Assembly: GCF_002005425.1 (NCBI RefSeq)
Contig: NZ_CP019704.1
Location: 1,322,001 to 1,386,000 of the forward strand
DNA length: 64,000 bases
Direction of reading: 5' to 3'
Origin: Polaribacter sp. BM10
Lineage (GTDB): Bacteria; Bacteroidota; Bacteroidia; Flavobacteriales; Flavobacteriaceae
Each line of letters opens with the position of its first letter. The first letter of the stretch is position 1. Shown piece by piece: positions 43,963-53,036 of the stretch. The position numbers and the translations under genes are program-made. The notes beneath the pieces were generated by a model that was not told where the DNA came from, ran no database searches, and saw only the letters and a program-made list of their open reading frames with translations.

Positions 43963-44000
43963 TCTTTCTCAATATAAAATCAAAAAGTTTTAACATCAAT

Positions 44001-45296
44001 ATGAACATACCACAAACTAGTTTTCCAAGAGTTGTAATTATTGGTGGCGGTTTTGCAGGTTTAGCTGCAGCAAAAGGATTAGAAAAGCAAGAATTGCAAG
44101 TTGTGTTAATAGACAAGCATAATTATCATACTTTTCAACCTTTGCTATATCAAGTAGCAACAGGTGGTTTAGAGCCAGATTCTATTGCTTTTCCGTTAAG
44201 AAAACGTTTTAATGATGTAGATAATTTCTATTTTAGATTAGCAGAAGTAGATAAAATAAATACTGATACAAATACGATAGAAACCTCTATTGGAAATTTA
44301 GAATACGACGAACTAATAATTGCAACAGGTTCTACAACCAATTTTTTTGGAAACACAAACATCCAAAAATATGCCATGGAAATGAAATCTGTACCTCAAT
44401 CTTTAAATATTAGAAGTTTAATTTTAGAAAACTTTGAAGAAGCACTTTTAACTTCTAATTACGAAGAAAGAAAAGCTTTAATGAATTTTGTAATTGTTGG
44501 TGGCGGGCCAACAGGTGTTGAGTTAGCTGGTGCTTTGGCAGAAATGAAAAAAGGAATTTTACCTAAAGATTATCCAGATTTAGACATTCGCCAAATGCAA
44601 ATAAATTTAATACAAAGTTCTGGTGAAATTTTAAAAGGAATGAGCGCACAAGCTTCTGAAAAAGCAGAAGATTTTTTAATAAAATTAGGCGTTAATGTTT
44701 GGAAAAATTTACGTGTATTAGATTACGATGGTAAAACTGTAACCACAAACGGAGAAGATCATTTTAAAGCAGAAACCGTAATTTGGGCTGCTGGTGTAAA
44801 AGGACAAACTATTGATGGTTTAGAAGCAGAATGCGTAATAGAAAGAGCCGCAAGAATTAAGGTAAACGAGTACAGTCAGGTTTTAAAGCATGCAAATATC
44901 TATGCGATTGGAGATGTTGCTTGTATGTCGAACGAAAAAAATCCGTACGGGCATCCTATGATGGCGCAACCTGCAATACAGCAAGGTAAATTAGTTGCCA
45001 AAAATATCATTGCAAAATTGTTTAATAAAGAGTTAAAACCATTTGTTTATAATGACAAAGGTTCGATGGCTACGATTGGGAGAAACAAAGCAGTTGTAGA
45101 TTTACCAAAATGGAAATTTCAAGGAATTTTTGCTTGGTTCGTTTGGATGTTTGTTCACCTTTTTTCTTTAATTGGTTTTAGAAACAGAGCTATTGTGTTT
45201 TTAAATTGGGTTTATAATTATATACGTTTCGATAGAGAAACTCGTTTAATAATAAGACCTTTTAAAAAGAAAAACTTTTACTCTTTTAAAGATTAA
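44001..45296 (+). CDS. ndh: Type II NADH dehydrogenase (NAD(P)/FAD-dependent oxidoreductase)
   Basis: 431 residues. FAD site GGGFAGLAAAKGL (about 13-25), HNYHTFQPLLYQVATGGLEPD (split by function: HTFQPLLYQ quinone/FAD contacts), NADH site VIVGGGPTGVELAGAL (about 169-184), and YAIGDVACM (about 309-317). The C-terminal membrane anchor FAWFVWMFVHLF and the basic end are typical of NDH-2, which passes electrons from NADH to menaquinone without pumping protons. Followed after 2 bases by a zinc-ribbon membrane protein, which is likely cotranscribed. Confidence 0.95.
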   Translation: MNIPQTSFPRVVIIGGGFAGLAAAKGLEKQELQVVLIDKHNYHTFQPLLYQVATGGLEPDSIAFPLRKRFNDVDNFYFRLAEVDKINTDTNTIETSIGNLEYDELIIATGSTTNFFGNTNIQKYAMEMKSVPQSLNIRSLILENFEEALLTSNYEERKALMNFVIVGGGPTGVELAGALAEMKKGILPKDYPDLDIRQMQINLIQSSGEILKGMSAQASEKAEDFLIKLGVNVWKNLRVLDYDGKTVTTNGEDHFKAETVIWAAGVKGQTIDGLEAECVIERAARIKVNEYSQVLKHANIYAIGDVACMSNEKNPYGHPMMAQPAIQQGKLVAKNIIAKLFNKELKPFVYNDKGSMATIGRNKAVVDLPKWKFQGIFAWFVWMFVHLFSLIGFRNRAIVFLNWVYNYIRFDRETRLIIRPFKKKNFYSFKD

Positions 45297-45298
45297 TT

Positions 45299-45607
45299 AT
45301 GGCTTCTAAAAGAATCGTAAAATGCCCTAATTGTGGTGTATTTAATACAAACAGAGAGTACTGTAAAAATTGTAACACCTTAATTTCTCATCAAAAAAAG
45401 AGAGAATTAAAAAAACAAGCAGTTGAGCAGCAAGAAATAGAAAAAGTAATTTACGCAAAAGAGAATCCTAATTTAGCAGAAAGGCTTAAAAATCATTCTA
45501 ATATTTTTTATAGAATATTCGGTTGGATTTTATATTCTGTAATTACAATTGTTAGTTTAATTGGCGCTGGTTTAGCTTGGTTAATAGCAATGGTTGCTGC
45601 TGGTTAA
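45299..45607 (+). CDS. Small zinc-ribbon membrane protein
   Basis: 102 residues. Two CxxC pairs, CPNCGVFNTNREYCKNC, form a rubredoxin-like zinc ribbon at the N-terminus, followed by a charged helix and a single C-terminal membrane segment (about 78-100, LYSVITIVSLIGAGLAWLIA). Two bases after ndh and one base before the next membrane protein, so these three genes probably form one unit. Function unknown; a link to respiration is inferred from position only. Confidence 0.82.
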   Translation: MASKRIVKCPNCGVFNTNREYCKNCNTLISHQKKRELKKQAVEQQEIEKVIYAKENPNLAERLKNHSNIFYRIFGWILYSVITIVSLIGAGLAWLIAMVAAG

Positions 45608-45608
45608 C

Positions 45609-45980
45609 ATGAAAAAGCTATTATTTTATTATTTTATCTTCTCTTTAATTACAGGTACAACTGTTTATTTTTTACAATATTTTTCTGTACCATTACCAAG
45701 AATTATTCGATATTATTTAAATGATTTTTTAATAATACCAATTGTTTTATACAGTTGTTTGGTTGTGCTAAAATGGTCTAGGAATGATAAAAATTTCACT
45801 TTAAGTTTAGCAATAATTTTATATTTATGTACGCTATATAGTGTATTGTTCGAGTTTGTTTTTCCTAAGTATTTAGCAAGATACACCAAAGATTTTATAG
45901 ATATTATTCTTTATTTTATCAGCGGAATTACGTTTTATATTCTTCAAAAAATACAACATGAATTCAGCAAAAATAGCTAA
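45609..45980 (+). CDS. Small multi-pass membrane protein
   Basis: 123 residues from ATG 45609; an upstream start at 45594 would overlap the zinc-ribbon gene. Four hydrophobic segments (about 3-23, 32-52, 60-82, 95-115). No family recognised. Its last 23 bases overlap the start of the AraC regulator gene, so the two are likely cotranscribed. Confidence 0.8.
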   Translation: MKKLLFYYFIFSLITGTTVYFLQYFSVPLPRIIRYYLNDFLIIPIVLYSCLVVLKWSRNDKNFTLSLAIILYLCTLYSVLFEFVFPKYLARYTKDFIDIILYFISGITFYILQKIQHEFSKNS

Positions 45981-46875
45981 CCATAATATTGCTCGATTAA
46001 ATAAAGCAATTGTATTTATAGAAAATAATTTATCAGAAAAACTGTCTTTAGATATTATTTCTAAAGAAGTATATTCTTCGCCTTTTCATTTTCACAGGTT
46101 ATTTAAGATTGTGGTTGGCGAGACTTTACAAAATTTTATAATGAGATGTCGAATTGAAAAAGCAGCTTCAATTTTAATTCATCAAAAAGAAAAAAGCATT
46201 ACCGATATTGCCACAATAGTTGGTTTTGAGAGTTTATCTTCCTTCTCTAAATCTTTTAAAAATTTTTACGGAATTTCTCCGAAAAAATTTAAAACCGAAA
46301 CTTTAGAAAAGTTTATTAAAATATCTAAAACAGAAAGCAAGATTGGTAAAATTACTGTAACATTTGAACAATATATTTACAACCTTAACAATACTATAAA
46401 TTGGTTAAAAATGAAAACATCTCCAGAAATAAAAAAAACACCAAGATTAGATTTAGCGTATATTTCTTATAAAGGTAAAATGGAAACCATTGGCAGTGTT
46501 TATAATAGATTGGTAAAATGGGCAACACCAAAAGGATTGATAAATGAAAAAACTAGAATGGTAACAATTTATCATGATAGTCCTAAAATTACAGATCCAA
46601 ATAATCTTAGAATGAGTGCGTGCATAGTTTTAAATGATCCGATTGATTTAGATGGAGAAATTGACCTTAGAATTTTAAGTCCAACAAAATGTATTGTTTC
46701 TAGGTTAGAAATTACGCCACATCAATTTCAGCAAGCTTGGGAAGCATCATTTGCATTTATGGTGAAAAACGGTTACAAAAAATCGAATGTAGATCCTTTT
46801 GAAATCTATTATAATAATGCTGCAGAGCATCCAGAGAACAAGTTTATTGTAGATTTATGTATTCCTATCAAATAA
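45958..46875 (+). CDS. AraC family regulator with GyrI-like effector domain
   Basis: 305 residues. N-terminal double helix-turn-helix of the AraC/XylS type (about 10-110): PFHFHRLFKIVVGET, IADIATIVGFESLSSFSKSFKNFYGISPKKF-like region with ITDIATIVGFESLSSFSKSF. The C-terminal ~150 residues form a GyrI-like (SHB17) effector-binding domain (APRLDLAY-type start PRLDLAYISYKG). The reading frame opens inside the end of the previous gene. Matching direct repeats before the TonB receptor gene (46974) and DUF2141 gene (49235) make these the best targets. Confidence 0.93.
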   Translation: MNSAKIANHNIARLNKAIVFIENNLSEKLSLDIISKEVYSSPFHFHRLFKIVVGETLQNFIMRCRIEKAASILIHQKEKSITDIATIVGFESLSSFSKSFKNFYGISPKKFKTETLEKFIKISKTESKIGKITVTFEQYIYNLNNTINWLKMKTSPEIKKTPRLDLAYISYKGKMETIGSVYNRLVKWATPKGLINEKTRMVTIYHDSPKITDPNNLRMSACIVLNDPIDLDGEIDLRILSPTKCIVSRLEITPHQFQQAWEASFAFMVKNGYKKSNVDPFEIYYNNAAEHPENKFIVDLCIPIK

Positions 46876-46879
46876 TTTT

Positions 46880-46933
46880 ACAATTCGTCTTTTAAAAATT
46901 ACAACTCGGTACTTGTTTTTATTTTTAAGATTG
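46880..46933 (+). promoter_or_regulatory. Predicted AraC operator and -7 box of the TonB receptor gene
   Basis: ACAATTCG at 46880-46887 and ACAACTCGGT at 46901-46910, start-to-start 21 bases. TAAGATTG at 46926-46933 is a -7 box with one mismatch. The second repeat covers the -33 position. ATG at 46974. Confidence 0.55.
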
Positions 46934-46973
46934 ATATGGTTTCATCTTTGTATCATCAAAAAAAACCAAACCG

Positions 46974-49130
46974 ATGAAACGCATATTATTTTTACTACTT
47001 ACAATAAGTCAAATATCATTATTTGCCCAAACAACAATTTCTGGCAAAGTAACAGATTCTAAAAATTTTCCTATAGAAGGTGCTAACGTGTATTTAGATG
47101 GAACTTATGACGGATCTTCGACAAACGAAAAAGGAGAATTTTCTTTCTCTACATCAGAAAAAGGAAATCAAACAATTGTTATTTCTTATATTTCTTTTGA
47201 AACATTTATAAAAACTGCCAATGTTACTTCATTAAAAGATTTAAAAGTAAAACTAAGAGAAGATGTAAATTCTTTAGATGCAGTTACTATTAACGCTGGA
47301 ACTTTTGAAGCTGGTGAAAAAGCAAAAGTAACCGTATTAAAACCTTTAGATATTGTAACTACTGCAAGTGCTTTAGGCGATGTTATGGGCGCTCTACAAA
47401 CTTTACCTGGCACATCTACTGTAGATGAAGATGGCAGATTGTTTGTTCGTGGTGGAGAAGCAGAAGAAACTCAGATTTTTATCGACGGAATGCGAGTATT
47501 TACGCCATATGCTCCGGCAGCTAGAAATATACCAACCAGAGGTAGGTTTTCTCCGTTTTTATTTAAAGGAATTTCTTTTTCTACAGGAGGTTATTCTGCC
47601 GAATACGGACAAGCATTGTCAAGTGTTTTACAATTAAATACTATTGATGAACCTTTGGAAGAAAAAACAGATATATCTTTTATGACACTGGGTTTAGGTG
47701 TTGGAAACACTCAAATTTGGGGTAAAAATTCTTTCAGTATAAATGCTTCATATATTAATCTAGCGCCATATCAAGCTGCTTTTCCAGATAGAAATACTTG
47801 GACCAAACCTGTACAATCTTTAAGCGGAGAAATGGTGTATAGACACAAATTTAAAAATGAATCTTTACTAAAATTATATGGTGCTTTTAGTTATACTTCT
47901 TTCGATTTAATTCAAGAGGATATTAACTTCGAAAACGGATTTCAGTTTGGTTTAAGAAACCGAAATTTATATTTTAATGCGTCTTACAAAAATAAATTCG
48001 AAAACAATTGGAGGTTAGAAACTGGTTTAAGTTTTACAAACGATTATTCTGATATAAACATTTTTGATGATACAGTTTTAGACAACGAAAACTCTATGCA
48101 TGTAAAGGTTAAATTGAGAAAAAGGTTTTCTAATCGATTTAAACTAAGCTTTGGTTCTGAATATTTTATTACAAATTTTAATGAAGATTACATTTCTAGC
48201 ACAAACGATTTTTATGAATTTGATTTTGACAATAATATTTTTGCATCGTTTGTAGAAACAGATATTTTCTTTTCTAAAGGTTTAGCTGCAAAAGTAGGTC
48301 TAAGACTAGAGAACTCTGAACTTCTAAATGAATTTACCGTTTCTCCTAGAATTTCTATTGCGCATAAAATTAGTAAAAACTCTCAAGTTTCTTTAGCCTA
48401 CGGACAGTTTTACCAAAATCCGAAAAATCACTATTTAAAATTCAACCAAAATTTTAAAGCAGAAAACACATCGCATGTAATTGCCAACTATCAAGCAACC
48501 AAACAAGGTCAAATCTTTAGAATTGAAGCATATTTAAAAGACTATAATAATCTTGTTAAATTCGATGGAAATACTGCAACATTTTCTAGCAATTATAACA
48601 ATAACGGTAATGGTTACGCCAAAGGTTTTGATATATTTTGGCGACAAAACAGAAAAATCAAAAATACAGATTATTGGATTTCATACTCTTATTTAGATAC
48701 AGAAAGAGATTATAGAAATTATCCAACAGCGGCCACACCAAGTTTTGCATCTAAACATAATCTGTCTTTAGTAGCAAAGCATTGGGTAGAAAGTTGGAAA
48801 AGTCAACTTGGTTTTACGTACAACTTTGCATCTGGCAGAAACTATACAAACCCTAATGAAGTTGGTTTTCTTAATAATAAAACAAAAAACTACAACTCTT
48901 TAAGTGTAAATTGGGCGTATTTAATAGATCAACAAAAGATACTTTACTTTTCTATAAATAATGTTTTGGGCACTCAAAATGTATTTGGTTATAATTACAA
49001 AAACAAGCCAGAACCAAACGGAAACTTTAACAGACAAGCAATTATACCAAATGCAGATCGTTTCTTTTTTATTGGTTTCTTCTGGACAATTAGTAATAAC
49101 AAAAACACAAATCAGTTAGATAACTTGTAA
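46974..49130 (+). CDS. TonB-dependent receptor with carboxypeptidase-regulatory-like N-terminal domain
   Basis: 718 residues. Signal peptide MKRILFLLLTISQISLFAQ, then a CarboxypepD_reg-like domain (about 20-95, TTISGKVTDSKNFPIEG), plug (about 125-235, with LGDVMGALQTLPGTSTV and RLFVRGGEAEETQIFIDG) and a beta-barrel ending with FFFIGFFWTIS. There is no SusD partner, so this is not a classical polysaccharide locus. Downstream are the DUF2141 and TPR-like genes. It imports an unknown ligand, probably metal chelate or cofactor. Preceded by an AraC-type operator. Confidence 0.93.
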   Translation: MKRILFLLLTISQISLFAQTTISGKVTDSKNFPIEGANVYLDGTYDGSSTNEKGEFSFSTSEKGNQTIVISYISFETFIKTANVTSLKDLKVKLREDVNSLDAVTINAGTFEAGEKAKVTVLKPLDIVTTASALGDVMGALQTLPGTSTVDEDGRLFVRGGEAEETQIFIDGMRVFTPYAPAARNIPTRGRFSPFLFKGISFSTGGYSAEYGQALSSVLQLNTIDEPLEEKTDISFMTLGLGVGNTQIWGKNSFSINASYINLAPYQAAFPDRNTWTKPVQSLSGEMVYRHKFKNESLLKLYGAFSYTSFDLIQEDINFENGFQFGLRNRNLYFNASYKNKFENNWRLETGLSFTNDYSDINIFDDTVLDNENSMHVKVKLRKRFSNRFKLSFGSEYFITNFNEDYISSTNDFYEFDFDNNIFASFVETDIFFSKGLAAKVGLRLENSELLNEFTVSPRISIAHKISKNSQVSLAYGQFYQNPKNHYLKFNQNFKAENTSHVIANYQATKQGQIFRIEAYLKDYNNLVKFDGNTATFSSNYNNNGNGYAKGFDIFWRQNRKIKNTDYWISYSYLDTERDYRNYPTAATPSFASKHNLSLVAKHWVESWKSQLGFTYNFASGRNYTNPNEVGFLNNKTKNYNSLSVNWAYLIDQQKILYFSINNVLGTQNVFGYNYKNKPEPNGNFNRQAIIPNADRFFFIGFFWTISNNKNTNQLDNL

Positions 49131-49135
49131 AATTT

Positions 49136-49187
49136 ACAATTCGGTTATAAAAAACAACAATTCGGTATGTTTGTTGTTTTAATTTTG
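49136..49187 (+). promoter_or_regulatory. Predicted AraC operator and -7 box of the DUF2141 gene
   Basis: ACAATTCGG at 49136-49144 and again at 49157-49165, 21 bases apart; TAATTTTG at 49180-49187 is an exact TAnnTTTG box. The second repeat covers the -33 region, where no TTG exists, as expected for an activator-dependent promoter. Confidence 0.6.
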
Positions 49188-49234
49188 AAAAAACATTCGA
49201 TATTTACAGTGTTAAACAAATTAAAAAAAATATT

Positions 49235-49654
49235 ATGAAAAACATTCTTCTTATAATCGCACTTATTTTTACAGGTTTATCAACTACAAAAGCACAAGAA
49301 TCTACAGTAAATTTAACCATTAATATTTCTGGTTTAAATTCTGATAAAGGAACTTTAATGGTAGGAGTTTACAATAAGGAAGAACTTTTTCTAAAAAAAC
49401 AATTTAAAGGAAGTCTTGCTAAAATAAAAAATAAAAAATCTGTAGTTATTTTTAAAGACTTACCTAAAGGAGAATATGCCGTTTCTTTTGTGCATGATGA
49501 AAACAATAATAAAAAAATGGACACCAATTTCTTTGGAATACCAAAAGAGGATTACGGTTGCTCTAATAACGCCACTGGTTTTATGGGACCACCAAAATAC
49601 AGCGATGCAAAATTTATACTTTCTGAAGATAAAACAATACACATAGAAATATAA
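49235..49654 (+). CDS. DUF2141 domain secreted protein
   Basis: 139 residues. Signal peptide MKNILLIIALIFTGLSTTKAQ, then a single DUF2141 domain with the characteristic FKDLPKGEYAVSFVHDENNN, KKMDTNFFGIPKEDYG and GFMGPPKYSDAKF pattern. Small periplasmic protein of unknown function that commonly accompanies TonB receptors in Bacteroidota. Shares its 21-bp repeat operator with the receptor gene, and is followed by a TPR-like gene 29 bases downstream. Confidence 0.92.
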   Translation: MKNILLIIALIFTGLSTTKAQESTVNLTINISGLNSDKGTLMVGVYNKEELFLKKQFKGSLAKIKNKKSVVIFKDLPKGEYAVSFVHDENNNKKMDTNFFGIPKEDYGCSNNATGFMGPPKYSDAKFILSEDKTIHIEI

Positions 49655-49683
49655 AATTAACCAAACCACAAAAACTTTTTAAA

Positions 49684-50304
49684 ATGAAAAAATCTATTTT
49701 AATTATCGCAATTTTCATTGCGACAGGAATTGCTGCGCAAACAAAATATCAAAAAGGAATGCAAAAAGCTTTCTCTCTTTGGAAACAAGGTAAAATGACA
49801 GAAAGCTCTCAATTATTTGAAAGAATTTCTAAAGCAGAACCTACAAAATGGTTACCAGCATATTACACCGCAAACCTAGAGATATTAAGCAGTTTTGGTT
49901 TAAAAGACGAAACAGCTTTAAAAGCAAAATTAACAAAGGCTCAAGAATTTTTAGACATCGCAAAAGCTAACTCAGAAAATAACCCAGAAATATTAATTAC
50001 GCAAGCACTTTTAAATTTAGGATACATTGCTTTTGATGGTCAAAAATACGGAATGACCTTGTCTGGCAAAACTAATCAATTATATGCAAAAGCCTTAGAA
50101 ATTGCACCAAACAACCCAAGAGTTATTTTAGGAAATGCAGAGTGGAATATGGGAACTGCAAAGTATTTTGGCAAATCTACCAAGCCATATTGTTCTGAAA
50201 TTAAGCGTGCAATTGAACTTGGTAAAAAAGAAAAAATTGAAATTGAATTTTATCCGAAGTTTATGCAAGATAGAGCTGAAGAAGTTTTAAAACAATGCGA
50301 ATAA
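49684..50304 (+). CDS. Secreted TPR-like protein
   Basis: 206 residues. Signal peptide MKKSILIIAIFIATGIAAQ, followed by helical repeats that look like degenerate tetratricopeptide units (KAFSLWKQGKMTESSQLFERIS, then YAKALEIAPNNPRVILGNAEWNMG as separate units). Probably periplasmic. It follows the DUF2141 gene and is the last gene of the receptor group before a terminator. Function unknown. Confidence 0.85.
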   Translation: MKKSILIIAIFIATGIAAQTKYQKGMQKAFSLWKQGKMTESSQLFERISKAEPTKWLPAYYTANLEILSSFGLKDETALKAKLTKAQEFLDIAKANSENNPEILITQALLNLGYIAFDGQKYGMTLSGKTNQLYAKALEIAPNNPRVILGNAEWNMGTAKYFGKSTKPYCSEIKRAIELGKKEKIEIEFYPKFMQDRAEEVLKQCE

Positions 50305-50325
50305 CAACATTTAAAACTGATCATA

Positions 50326-50357
50326 AAAAAAACTTGAGAATATTCTCAAGTTTTTTT
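50326..50357. terminator. Bidirectional terminator between the TPR gene and the kynurenine cluster
   Basis: Perfect 32-base palindrome with A-run, core GAATATTC and T-run; arm AAAAAAACTTGAGAAT (50326-50341) and its complement. Lies 22 bases after one stop and ends at the other. Confidence 0.88.
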
Positions 50358-50775
50358 ATGCCTTTTTAATTTTATTAGATTCTGGGTCTACATAAAATTT
50401 CTTTTTACCATTTGGTAATTTTATTTTTGCATCATTAAAAGTACCAAGAATAGTTTTCCCATCGATAACTACAGACTTTCTTGGCTCTAAATACTCATAA
50501 ATACAATTTCTATAAGCATCTAAATATTTTGGTTGAATACGAGTTAGAAATTCGGAATACACCTCATCAAAATCTTGATTTATTTTAGATTGTAACCATC
50601 TATTTACCAAAGTTGTATCTAAATATGTTTTTTTAGAGTTTTTACCTTGCATAGATTCTTTAGTAGGTAAATCTTCAAAATTTGAAAACTTACCTCCTCT
50701 TCTACTCGAAAAGTCTCCGGTTTCTTTAAATTTAGCTCTAGAGCCAGAAGCTTTTCTAAGTAGCCATTTAGACAT
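50356..50775 (-). CDS. Uncharacterised basic protein at the end of the kynurenine cluster
   Basis: 139 residues, very basic and soluble, with GDFSSRRGGKFSNFEDLPTKESM in pieces (GDFSSRRGGKF and FEDLPTKESM), TTLVNRWLQSKINQDFDEVY and GTFNDAKIKLPNGKKKFYVD. No family recognised. Its start codon overlaps the stop of the decarboxylase gene by one base (TAATG), so it is cotranscribed with the pathway genes. Role in the pathway unproven. Confidence 0.75.
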   Translation of the reverse strand: MSKWLLRKASGSRAKFKETGDFSSRRGGKFSNFEDLPTKESMQGKNSKKTYLDTTLVNRWLQSKINQDFDEVYSEFLTRIQPKYLDAYRNCIYEYLEPRKSVVIDGKTILGTFNDAKIKLPNGKKKFYVDPESNKIKKA

Positions 50776-51857
50776 TATCCTATAATTTTATTTATTAAAT
50801 CTTGTTTGGCTTTCTCATCCTCACCAAAAAGCCATTGTAAAACATTGTCTTCCCAAATTTCTTCTTTTTCACTTTCAGAAATTATTTTTTGATCTATAGC
50901 TAAATCTAATATTTTACCAGGATAAGAAGATTGTTTATCACTTTCCATTTCGCCTAAAGGATAAGGATCATCTAAGCCCATTAAAACTTGATTTGTTCCT
51001 TGCCTTTTAAACATTAGTTTTAAAGAATCTGTATCGTGTACAAGTGTATCAAAAAATATGTTTTTATGTCCAACAGCTTTTCTAGGATGTGTTTTTCCTT
51101 CAAACAAATCTGGTCTTCCATCGAAACCTTGAATCCTTCTACCCAAATTCATTTGTGCTAATTGCCCACCGTGCGCAAAACAAGTTCTAATATTTTTAAA
51201 ACGCTCTTGCATACCATTTAACGTATAAAAATGATAAGCATCACCACATTGTGCTAACATCCAAATTAAATGAAAACGCCAATTGGTATTTTCTAATTTA
51301 ATCATCTTATCACCATCATATGGATGAATTTCGATTGCCAACTTGTATTTATCTGCTAGTTCAAAAATTCGATCATTTTCTTCATCAAAAACACAACGCC
51401 ATTGCCCAATAGAATCCATAAAATGTGTTGGTAAACACAAAACTTTTAAATTTAATTCTTCTACACAACGTTTCATTTCATCTAACGCACCATAAATAAA
51501 CCCCGGATGCACAACAAATCCGCAAGTAAATTTAGAAGGATGTTCTCTTTGCACTTTTGCGTTAAAGTCATTTTGAAAACGCAATGCTTTTTTCATTTCT
51601 TCTAAACGTAAACCATTACCATACAATTGAGAAAGATTTAGAACAACCGCATGGTCTATCTTATTTTTCTCCATCCAAAGTAATTTTTCATCTAAGAAAA
51701 AACTAGAATCTGTTACAGGTCGTCGCCAACCTTTTTGTAACATGTGTTTACGCTCATCATCTACCCAAAAAATTTCCTTTTCTTTCATAAATTCAGGAAT
51801 TTCTTCTGGATAAGGTAATAAATGAGAATGACCGTTAATACGTAATTTGCGTTTCAT
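50775..51857 (-). CDS. 2-amino-3-carboxymuconate-6-semialdehyde decarboxylase (ACMSD)
   Basis: 360 residues, amidohydrolase fold. It removes the carboxyl group from ACMS to give 2-aminomuconate-6-semialdehyde, keeping the carbon from being lost to quinolinate. The metal site is visible as NGHSHLLPYP (HxH), FAHGGQ and GLDDPYPLGEM; RPVTDSSFFLD and the arginines nearby fit substrate binding. It sits between the 3-hydroxyanthranilate dioxygenase and a small unknown gene, as expected for this pathway. Confidence 0.93.
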   Translation of the reverse strand: MKRKLRINGHSHLLPYPEEIPEFMKEKEIFWVDDERKHMLQKGWRRPVTDSSFFLDEKLLWMEKNKIDHAVVLNLSQLYGNGLRLEEMKKALRFQNDFNAKVQREHPSKFTCGFVVHPGFIYGALDEMKRCVEELNLKVLCLPTHFMDSIGQWRCVFDEENDRIFELADKYKLAIEIHPYDGDKMIKLENTNWRFHLIWMLAQCGDAYHFYTLNGMQERFKNIRTCFAHGGQLAQMNLGRRIQGFDGRPDLFEGKTHPRKAVGHKNIFFDTLVHDTDSLKLMFKRQGTNQVLMGLDDPYPLGEMESDKQSSYPGKILDLAIDQKIISESEKEEIWEDNVLQWLFGEDEKAKQDLINKIIG

Positions 51858-51860
51858 TTA

Positions 51861-52388
51861 CTATATTTTATTTGGTGCAGACATTACAGTACCACAATTA
51901 CTACAAGTACATTTTTCTTTATCAGAATAGTATTTATCGAAAATTATTGGCATATCAGTTTCAATGTTATCCAAAGGAAATTCTTCTCTATACAATTGAT
52001 TTCCGCAATTTTCGCAATACCACTCTAAAGCATCTAACATATCTTTAGATCTTGGGTATTCGATCACCAAACCAACTGTATTTTCTTTTCTTTGTGGTGA
52101 ATGTGGTACTTTACCTGGTAATAAATAAATATCACCTTCATTAATTTCAACATCAATTTGTTTTCCATCAGAATCTATAATTTTTAAAATCATATCTCCT
52201 TCTAATTGATAGAAAAACTCTGGAGTTTCATTGTAATGATAATCTTTTCTATTATTTGGCCCACCAACAACCATTACAATATACTCGCCATTATCCCAAA
52301 CCTGTTTATTACCAACAGGTGGTTTTAATAAATGACGATGTTCATCAATCCATTTTTTAAAATTTATAGGTTGTACTAAATTACTCAT
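51861..52388 (-). CDS. 3-hydroxyanthranilate 3,4-dioxygenase
   Basis: 175 residues, cupin fold. It opens the ring of 3-hydroxyanthranilate to ACMS using Fe(II) and oxygen. Seen: YHYNETPEFFYQLEGDM (histidine and glutamate iron ligands) and PGKVPHSPQR (the second histidine). The C-terminal rubredoxin-like zinc site (CENCGNQLY, CTCSNCG) is a bacterial feature of this enzyme (as in Cupriavidus). Only 3 bases separate it from the decarboxylase gene. Confidence 0.95.
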   Translation of the reverse strand: MSNLVQPINFKKWIDEHRHLLKPPVGNKQVWDNGEYIVMVVGGPNNRKDYHYNETPEFFYQLEGDMILKIIDSDGKQIDVEINEGDIYLLPGKVPHSPQRKENTVGLVIEYPRSKDMLDALEWYCENCGNQLYREEFPLDNIETDMPIIFDKYYSDKEKCTCSNCGTVMSAPNKI

Positions 52389-52403
52389 ACATTAATTATT
52401 ATT

Positions 52404-52973
52404 TTAACAAACAATAGCTTTTGATTGTTTTTTAACTCTTTTTAAAGTGATTGTATTATTCAACTTATTTTTAAAAGAAAAAATACTAATAAGACCTTTT
52501 TTACTTTCTAAAACCTCTACAGGAAAAGCAAAATCAGATAAACTATAATTAAAGTTTAAGGCATTCATATTGTACTTATAATTTTCTATTAAACTAGTAA
52601 ACTCAGTTGCTAATTCTTCTTCTAAAATATAATAATTGCTATACCCTTTTTCATTAATTAATAAAGCCAATTCATTAGACTTAAATCCGAATAAAGAACT
52701 CTTTTGAATAGAAATAGCATAACAATTACTATTTAGTTTAATCGCATTATTAGAAACACTATAACCTTCACTTTTTAAATCTGTAATTAAATTATTACAT
52801 GTTTTTAGAAAGCTACTAGGTAAGCTAGATAATGCCAAGTTGTTGCTAAAACCAGCAAAACTTTTTAAACCTGCATAGGTTTTATAGTTATTACTTGCTA
52901 ATGTAGCAGTTGGTGTAATTGATAAAGCACCCGCAGTAATTGCAGATGAAAATAGAAATTTTCTACGATTCAT
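52404..52973 (-). CDS. Secreted protein with Tat-like signal, inside the kynurenine cluster
   Basis: 189 residues. The N-terminus MNRRKFLFSSAITAGALSIT has a twin-arginine-type pattern (RRKF plus a hydrophobic stretch and a likely cleavage after TLAS). The mature part is of mixed strands and helices (e.g. LALSSLPSSFLKTCNNL, YYILEEELATEFTS), ending with a basic SKAIVC. No family recognised. It lies 15 bases upstream of the dioxygenase gene on the same strand. A Tat substrate normally carries a cofactor or folds in the cytoplasm; neither is visible. Confidence 0.75.
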   Translation of the reverse strand: MNRRKFLFSSAITAGALSITPTATLASNNYKTYAGLKSFAGFSNNLALSSLPSSFLKTCNNLITDLKSEGYSVSNNAIKLNSNCYAISIQKSSLFGFKSNELALLINEKGYSNYYILEEELATEFTSLIENYKYNMNALNFNYSLSDFAFPVEVLESKKGLISIFSFKNKLNNTITLKRVKKQSKAIVC

Positions 52974-53036
52974 AAGATTTTAAAGTTTGGTTAATCATTC
53001 TTTAAAGTTAGTGTTTTTAATTTTATATGAATTGAA

